Source of the DNA: an uncultured Oscillospiraceae bacterium
GTDB lineage: Bacteria > Bacillota > Clostridia > Oscillospirales > Acutalibacteraceae
DNA length: 10,133 nt
Direction of reading: 5' to 3'
Assembly (NCBI GenBank): GCA_905200265.1
Contig: CAJKJS010000032.1
Span: forward strand, 1-10,133
Part shown: positions 7,128 to 10,133 of the stretch, in pieces
Layout of the letters: every line of letters begins with the position of its first letter
How positions within the stretch are numbered: the first letter of the stretch is position 1
The notes under the pieces: generated by a model
Database searches by the model: none
What the model saw: the letters and a program-made list of their open reading frames with translations, nothing else
What the model was told of the DNA's origin: nothing
Made by a program: the position numbers and the translations under genes

Positions 7128-8141
7128 ATGCTGATTCTTGGAATTGAAAGCTCTTGCGACGAAACCGCGGCTGCCGTCGTGGAAGATGGACGCCGGGTGC
7201 TGAGCAATGTCGTAGCTTCCCAAGTGGAAGAACATAAACTTTATGGCGGCGTGGTACCGGAAATTGCTTCCCGCCGTCACAGCGAAGCGATTTCCGGTGT
7301 GGTGCGCCGCGCTTTGGAAGAAGCAAAAACACCCCTTTCCGCCATTGACGCCATTGCCGTCACCTATGCCCCCGGATTGATTGGGGCGTTGCTGGTAGGC
7401 GTAAATTTTGCCAAGGGCCTGGCGCTGAGCAGCGGAAAGCCGCTGGTGCCGGTTCATCATCTGCGCAGCCACATCGCCGCCAATTATCTGACGCATCCGG
7501 ACCTAAAACCACCGTTTTTGTGCCTGGTGGTATCCGGCGGACACACCCATTTGATTGAAACAAAAGATTATACCACCCTGCACATCATCGGTCATACCCA
7601 TGACGATGCCGCGGGGGAAGCGTTCGATAAAGCCGCTCGGGCTATGGGCATGCCATACCCCGGTGGGGTCCACCTGGATAAAGTCGCTGAAGGCGGCTGT
7701 GACAAGGCCTATACATTACCTCGCCCCAGTGTGGACGGCGCTCCATTTGACTTCAGTTTTTCGGGGCTGAAAACATCGGTGATTAACTTGCTGCATAATG
7801 CAGAGCAGCGGGGCGACGAAATCAACATTCCCGATTTAGCGGCATCCTATCGAAAAGCCGTAGTGGACTGCCTAGTAAAAGGCACCATGAAAGCCGTAGA
7901 AGCTACCGGCGCTAAAACGGTGGTGATTGCCGGCGGCGTATCTGCCAATCGCCTGCTGCGCCGTACATTGCAAGCCGAATGCGACCGTCGGGGTCTTGCT
8001 TTTTACCGGCCGGAACTGTGTTACTGCGGGGATAACGCCGCCATGGTGGCTTCTCAGGGGTACTATGAATACCTGCACGGCACCCGGGCGGGCATGGACC
8101 TGAATGCCTGCGCCAATATGGCCGTAGATACGCTGGACTAA
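7128..8141 (+). CDS. tsaD: tRNA N6-adenosine threonylcarbamoyltransferase TsaD
   Basis: TsaD, working with TsaB and TsaE, transfers the threonylcarbamoyl group from threonylcarbamoyl-AMP to A37 of ANN-decoding tRNAs (t6A). The 337-residue protein has the Kae1/TsaD ASKHA fold: GIESSCDET (5-13), GGVVPEIASRRH (40-51), metal ligands His111 and His115 in HLRSH, VVSGGHT (134-140), GEAFDK (163-168), FSGLK (211-215), GGVSAN (269-274) and CGDNAAMVA (300-308) with metal ligand Asp302. The two histidines keep the E. coli numbering. The residues between them are LRS, where many family members have M/L-E-G. ATG 7128 is preferred over an in-frame ATG at 7050: it has GAAAGGA (7113-7119) 8 nt upstream, gives the standard N-terminus, and the 7050 codon coincides with the predicted transcript start. 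tsaB and tsaE are not in the window. Confidence 0.96.
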   Translation: MLILGIESSCDETAAAVVEDGRRVLSNVVASQVEEHKLYGGVVPEIASRRHSEAISGVVRRALEEAKTPLSAIDAIAVTYAPGLIGALLVGVNFAKGLALSSGKPLVPVHHLRSHIAANYLTHPDLKPPFLCLVVSGGHTHLIETKDYTTLHIIGHTHDDAAGEAFDKAARAMGMPYPGGVHLDKVAEGGCDKAYTLPRPSVDGAPFDFSFSGLKTSVINLLHNAEQRGDEINIPDLAASYRKAVVDCLVKGTMKAVEATGAKTVVIAGGVSANRLLRRTLQAECDRRGLAFYRPELCYCGDNAAMVASQGYYEYLHGTRAGMDLNACANMAVDTLD

Positions 8142-8162
8142 CGACTGGGATAAAGCGAAATT

Positions 8163-8230
8163 TTAAAAGTTGGTAGAAATAGAAAAACCTTTTGTGTTTT
8201 CACAAAAAAGTTACAATTCCCTACAACTTA
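8163..8230. repeat. AT-rich nested inverted repeat downstream of tsaD
   Basis: The inner hairpin TTTTGTG (8190-8196), loop TTTT, CACAAAA (8201-8207) can extend with a bulge to 8186-8212. It is enclosed by AAGTTGGTAG (8167-8176) and CTACAACTT (8221-8229), which pair apart from one extra G. The + strand lacks a U-tract after the inner hairpin, so it is a poor terminator for tsaD. Read on the - strand it is followed by GGTTTTTCTATTTC, more terminator-like, but no - strand gene lies upstream of it in the window. Confidence 0.45.
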
Positions 8231-8245
8231 ACAGGAAATAGCCCC

Positions 8246-8263
8246 TTGCGAAACGTTTCACAA
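8246..8263. promoter_or_regulatory. LacI/GalR-like operator palindrome on the promoter
   Basis: The 18-bp sequence TTGCGAAACGTTTCACAA is symmetric at all but one base pair, with a perfect 10-bp core GAAACGTTTC (8250-8259) centred on CG. Central-CpG palindromes with AAACGTTT are typical operators of LacI-family repressors; the core matches the CGAAACGTTTCG type known for E. coli RbsR. It is close to, but not in register with, the Bacillus CcpA cre consensus. It covers the -35 box and most of the spacer, so a bound protein should block RNA polymerase. Confidence 0.65.
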
Positions 8264-8274
8264 AGGCGTATAAT
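8246..8274 (+). promoter_or_regulatory. PEP carboxykinase promoter
   Basis: TTGCGA (8246-8251) and TATAAT (8269-8274) are separated by exactly 17 bp: a perfect -10 and a 4-of-6 -35, the best-formed two-box promoter seen in the window. Transcription would start near 8281, leaving a leader of about 70 nt before the ATG at 8353. The ribosome-binding site is AAGGAG (8338-8343), 9 nt before the ATG. Confidence 0.85.
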
Positions 8275-8352
8275 GAAAGTGTATGGAAGTTTTCTTTCGT
8301 ACGGACAAATAGTATCTCAATTTGGCCATTGGGCTGGAAGGAGAAGAAAATC

Positions 8353-10125
8353 ATGACAAAGAATGCAAGTGTGCTCGCTTGGATCGACGAGATGAAAGCT
8401 CTCGTTAATCCGGATCAGCTCGTTTGGATCGACGGCACGGAAGAGCAGCTCGAAGCGCTGCGCGCCGAAGCCTGCAAGACCGGCGAAATGATCAAGCTCA
8501 ACGAAGAAAAGCTGCCCGGCTGCTACCTGCACCGCACGGCTGTAAACGACGTGGCCCGCGTGGAAGGCAGAACGTTCATCTGTGCCCACACCAAGGAAGA
8601 GGCCGGCCCCACCAACAACTGGATGGACCCGCAGGAAGCTTATAAAATGCTGTATGATATCGCCCGCGGAAGCTACAAGGGCCGTACCATGTACGTGATC
8701 CCCTACTCCATGGGCCCCATCGGTTCGCCTCTGGCCAAAATTGGCGTAGAGCTGACCGACTCTATTTACGTGGTTCTGAATATGGCGATCATGACCCGTG
8801 TGGGCAACGCTGTGTGGGACGTGCTGGGCGACAGCACCGACTGGGTAAAAGGCCTGCACTGCAAGTGCGATATTGACGAAGAAAAGAGATATATCTGCCA
8901 CTTCCCGGAAGACAACACGATCATCAGCGTGAACTCCGGCTACGGCGGAAACGTGCTGCTGGGCAAAAAGTGCTTTGCTCTGCGTATCGCTTCCTATCAG
9001 GGCAAGAACGAAGGCTGGATGGCTGAACACATGCTGATCCTGGGCATTGAAAATCCCCAGGGCGAAATCAAGTACGTGTCCGCTGCTTTCCCGTCCGCTT
9101 GCGGCAAGACCAACCTGGCTATGATGATCCCGCCGGAAGGCTATCGCGTGAAGGGTTACAAAGTTTGGACTGTCGGCGACGACATCGCTTGGATGCGGCA
9201 GGGTGAAGATGGCCGCCTGTATGCCATCAACCCCGAAAACGGCTTCTTCGGCGTGGCGCCTGGCACCAACGAAAAGTCCAACCCCAACGCACTGGCCACG
9301 ACCCGTCAGGGCACCATCTTCACCAACGTAGCTCACAACCTGGACGACAACACCGTATGGTGGGAAAGTCTGGACAAGAATCCTCCGGAAAATGCTCTGG
9401 ATTGGACGGGCGAACCCTGGAACGGCAAGACCAGCGACAAGAAGGGCGCTCACCCGAACAGCCGCTTTACCGCTCCCGCCAAGAACTGCCCCTGCATCAG
9501 CCCCGAATTTGACAAGGGTGCCGGCGTACCGATTTCCGCTATCATCTTTGGCGGCCGTCGTGCTTCCACCACCCCGCTGGTGTATCAGTCCCGTGACTGG
9601 AACCACGGTGTATTCGTAGGCTCCATCATGGCTTCCGAAACCACGGCAGCTGCTACCGGCGCTGTAGGCGTGCTGCGTCATGACCCCATGGCCATGAAGC
9701 CCTTCTGCGGCTACAACATGGGCGACTACTTCCAGCACTGGATCGACATGGGCAAGAAGCTGGGCGACAAGGCTCCGAAGATCTTCAACGTGAACTGGTT
9801 CCGTGTGGACGAAAACGGCCACTTCATTTGGCCGGGCTTCGGCGACAACCTGCGCGTTGTGGAATGGATCATTAAGCGCGTAGAAGGCGCTGTCGATGCC
9901 GATGAAACCGCTATCGGTTATGTGCCCAAGGCTGAAGACATCAACCTGGAAGGCCTGAAGGACTTCTCCATCGATGACCTGAAGACCATCCTGGAAGTGG
10001 ACAAGGCCAAGTGGGCAAAAGAAGCCGACGAAATCGAGAACTACTACGACACCACCTTTGGCGATCATATGCCCAAGGAACTGCGTGATTCTCTGGCCAC
10101 GCTGAAAGCGAACTGCGCTGAATAA
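8353..10125 (+). CDS. pckG: Phosphoenolpyruvate carboxykinase (GTP)
   Basis: The enzyme interconverts oxaloacetate + GTP and phosphoenolpyruvate + CO2 + GDP in the cytosol. The 590-residue protein is the GTP type, not the ATP type. It has the kinase loop FPSACGKTNLAM (246-257) with the hyper-reactive Cys250, SGYGGN with Tyr197, Mn2+ ligands Lys206, His226 and Asp277 (matching rat PCK1 Lys244, His264 and Asp311), NWFR (481-484), and the guanine-pocket motif FIWPGFGDNLRVVEW (491-505). ATG 8353 is chosen over an upstream in-frame TTG (8329), because AAGGAG at 8338-8343 is placed for the ATG. Codon choice is visibly narrower than in its neighbours (AAC, GGC, CTG and GAA dominate), as expected for an abundant enzyme. 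In fermenting anaerobes it may run toward oxaloacetate to feed succinate or propionate formation; direction here is inference. The gene is complete, and only 8 bp follow it. Confidence 0.97.
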   Translation: MTKNASVLAWIDEMKALVNPDQLVWIDGTEEQLEALRAEACKTGEMIKLNEEKLPGCYLHRTAVNDVARVEGRTFICAHTKEEAGPTNNWMDPQEAYKMLYDIARGSYKGRTMYVIPYSMGPIGSPLAKIGVELTDSIYVVLNMAIMTRVGNAVWDVLGDSTDWVKGLHCKCDIDEEKRYICHFPEDNTIISVNSGYGGNVLLGKKCFALRIASYQGKNEGWMAEHMLILGIENPQGEIKYVSAAFPSACGKTNLAMMIPPEGYRVKGYKVWTVGDDIAWMRQGEDGRLYAINPENGFFGVAPGTNEKSNPNALATTRQGTIFTNVAHNLDDNTVWWESLDKNPPENALDWTGEPWNGKTSDKKGAHPNSRFTAPAKNCPCISPEFDKGAGVPISAIIFGGRRASTTPLVYQSRDWNHGVFVGSIMASETTAAATGAVGVLRHDPMAMKPFCGYNMGDYFQHWIDMGKKLGDKAPKIFNVNWFRVDENGHFIWPGFGDNLRVVEWIIKRVEGAVDADETAIGYVPKAEDINLEGLKDFSIDDLKTILEVDKAKWAKEADEIENYYDTTFGDHMPKELRDSLATLKANCAE

Positions 10126-10133
10126 GCGAATGT

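Noticed and set aside
8246..8263. Reading the pckG palindrome as a standard CcpA cre site.
   Set aside because: With the central CG aligned, the TG and CA ends of the cre consensus fall out of register by one to two bases, so only a LacI-family-type site in general is claimed.
8283..8312. A nine-codon reading frame (MEVFFRTDK) in the pckG leader.
   Set aside because: Its ATG lies only about 2 nt from the predicted transcript start, has no ribosome-binding site, and shows no run of codons suggesting attenuation.
8317..10068. A 583-codon open frame on the - strand covering nearly all of pckG.
   Set aside because: It is exactly antisense to a fully conserved enzyme with strong codon bias, which suppresses stop codons on the other strand. 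The translation shows no recognisable family and no good ribosome-binding site was seen.

Overview
The window looks like core chromosome of a Gram-positive-type bacterium, probably an anaerobic Bacillota (Clostridia or Negativicutes; genus not resolvable by eye). The reasons are purine-rich Shine-Dalgarno sites of the GGAGG type, TATAAT promoters with TGn extensions, a DNA polymerase I whose proofreading domain appears to have lost its catalytic residues, a GTP-type PEP carboxykinase, and tightly packed operons with GTG and TTG starts. I see no insertion sequence, phage gene, CRISPR array, tRNA or rRNA.

Layout. (1) Positions 1-1481, + strand: the 3' part of an AAA+ ATPase gene that is open to the left edge. 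It ends in a CbxX/SpoVK-type AAA+ module. The part before that reads like the second half of a ClpA/ClpB-type AAA+ module with its Walker B Asp and arginine finger replaced. (2) Positions 1481-1513: a strong hairpin terminator between convergent genes. (3) Positions 6947 down to 1512, - strand: a compact five-gene operon, polA - rlmA-like - rimI - dusB - GNAT acetyltransferase, with junctions of 6 bp, a 4-bp overlap, 15 bp and 22 bp. (4) Positions 6948-7127: a divergent promoter region where polA (-) and tsaD (+) are each served by an extended -10 promoter. The two -10 regions form arms of one inverted repeat. (5) Positions 7128-8141, + strand: tsaD. (6) Positions 8142-8352: intergenic region with an AT-rich inverted repeat, then a good sigma-A promoter whose -35 and spacer are occupied by an 18-bp LacI/GalR-like palindrome. 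(7) Positions 8353-10125, + strand: GTP-dependent PEP carboxykinase, with codon choice typical of a highly expressed gene.

How the genes fit together. The - strand operon combines DNA repair/replication (polA) with modification of 23S rRNA (RlmA family), ribosomal protein S18 (RimI) and tRNA (DusB). TsaD, transcribed divergently from the same control region, makes the t6A tRNA modification, so most of the middle of the window concerns the translation apparatus. rimI and tsaD are often in one operon in other bacteria; here they are about 3.6 kb apart on opposite strands. The PEP carboxykinase stands alone under what looks like repressor control. The least explained items are the tandem AAA+ protein, the mirrored polA/tsaD promoters and the palindrome on the PEP carboxykinase promoter.
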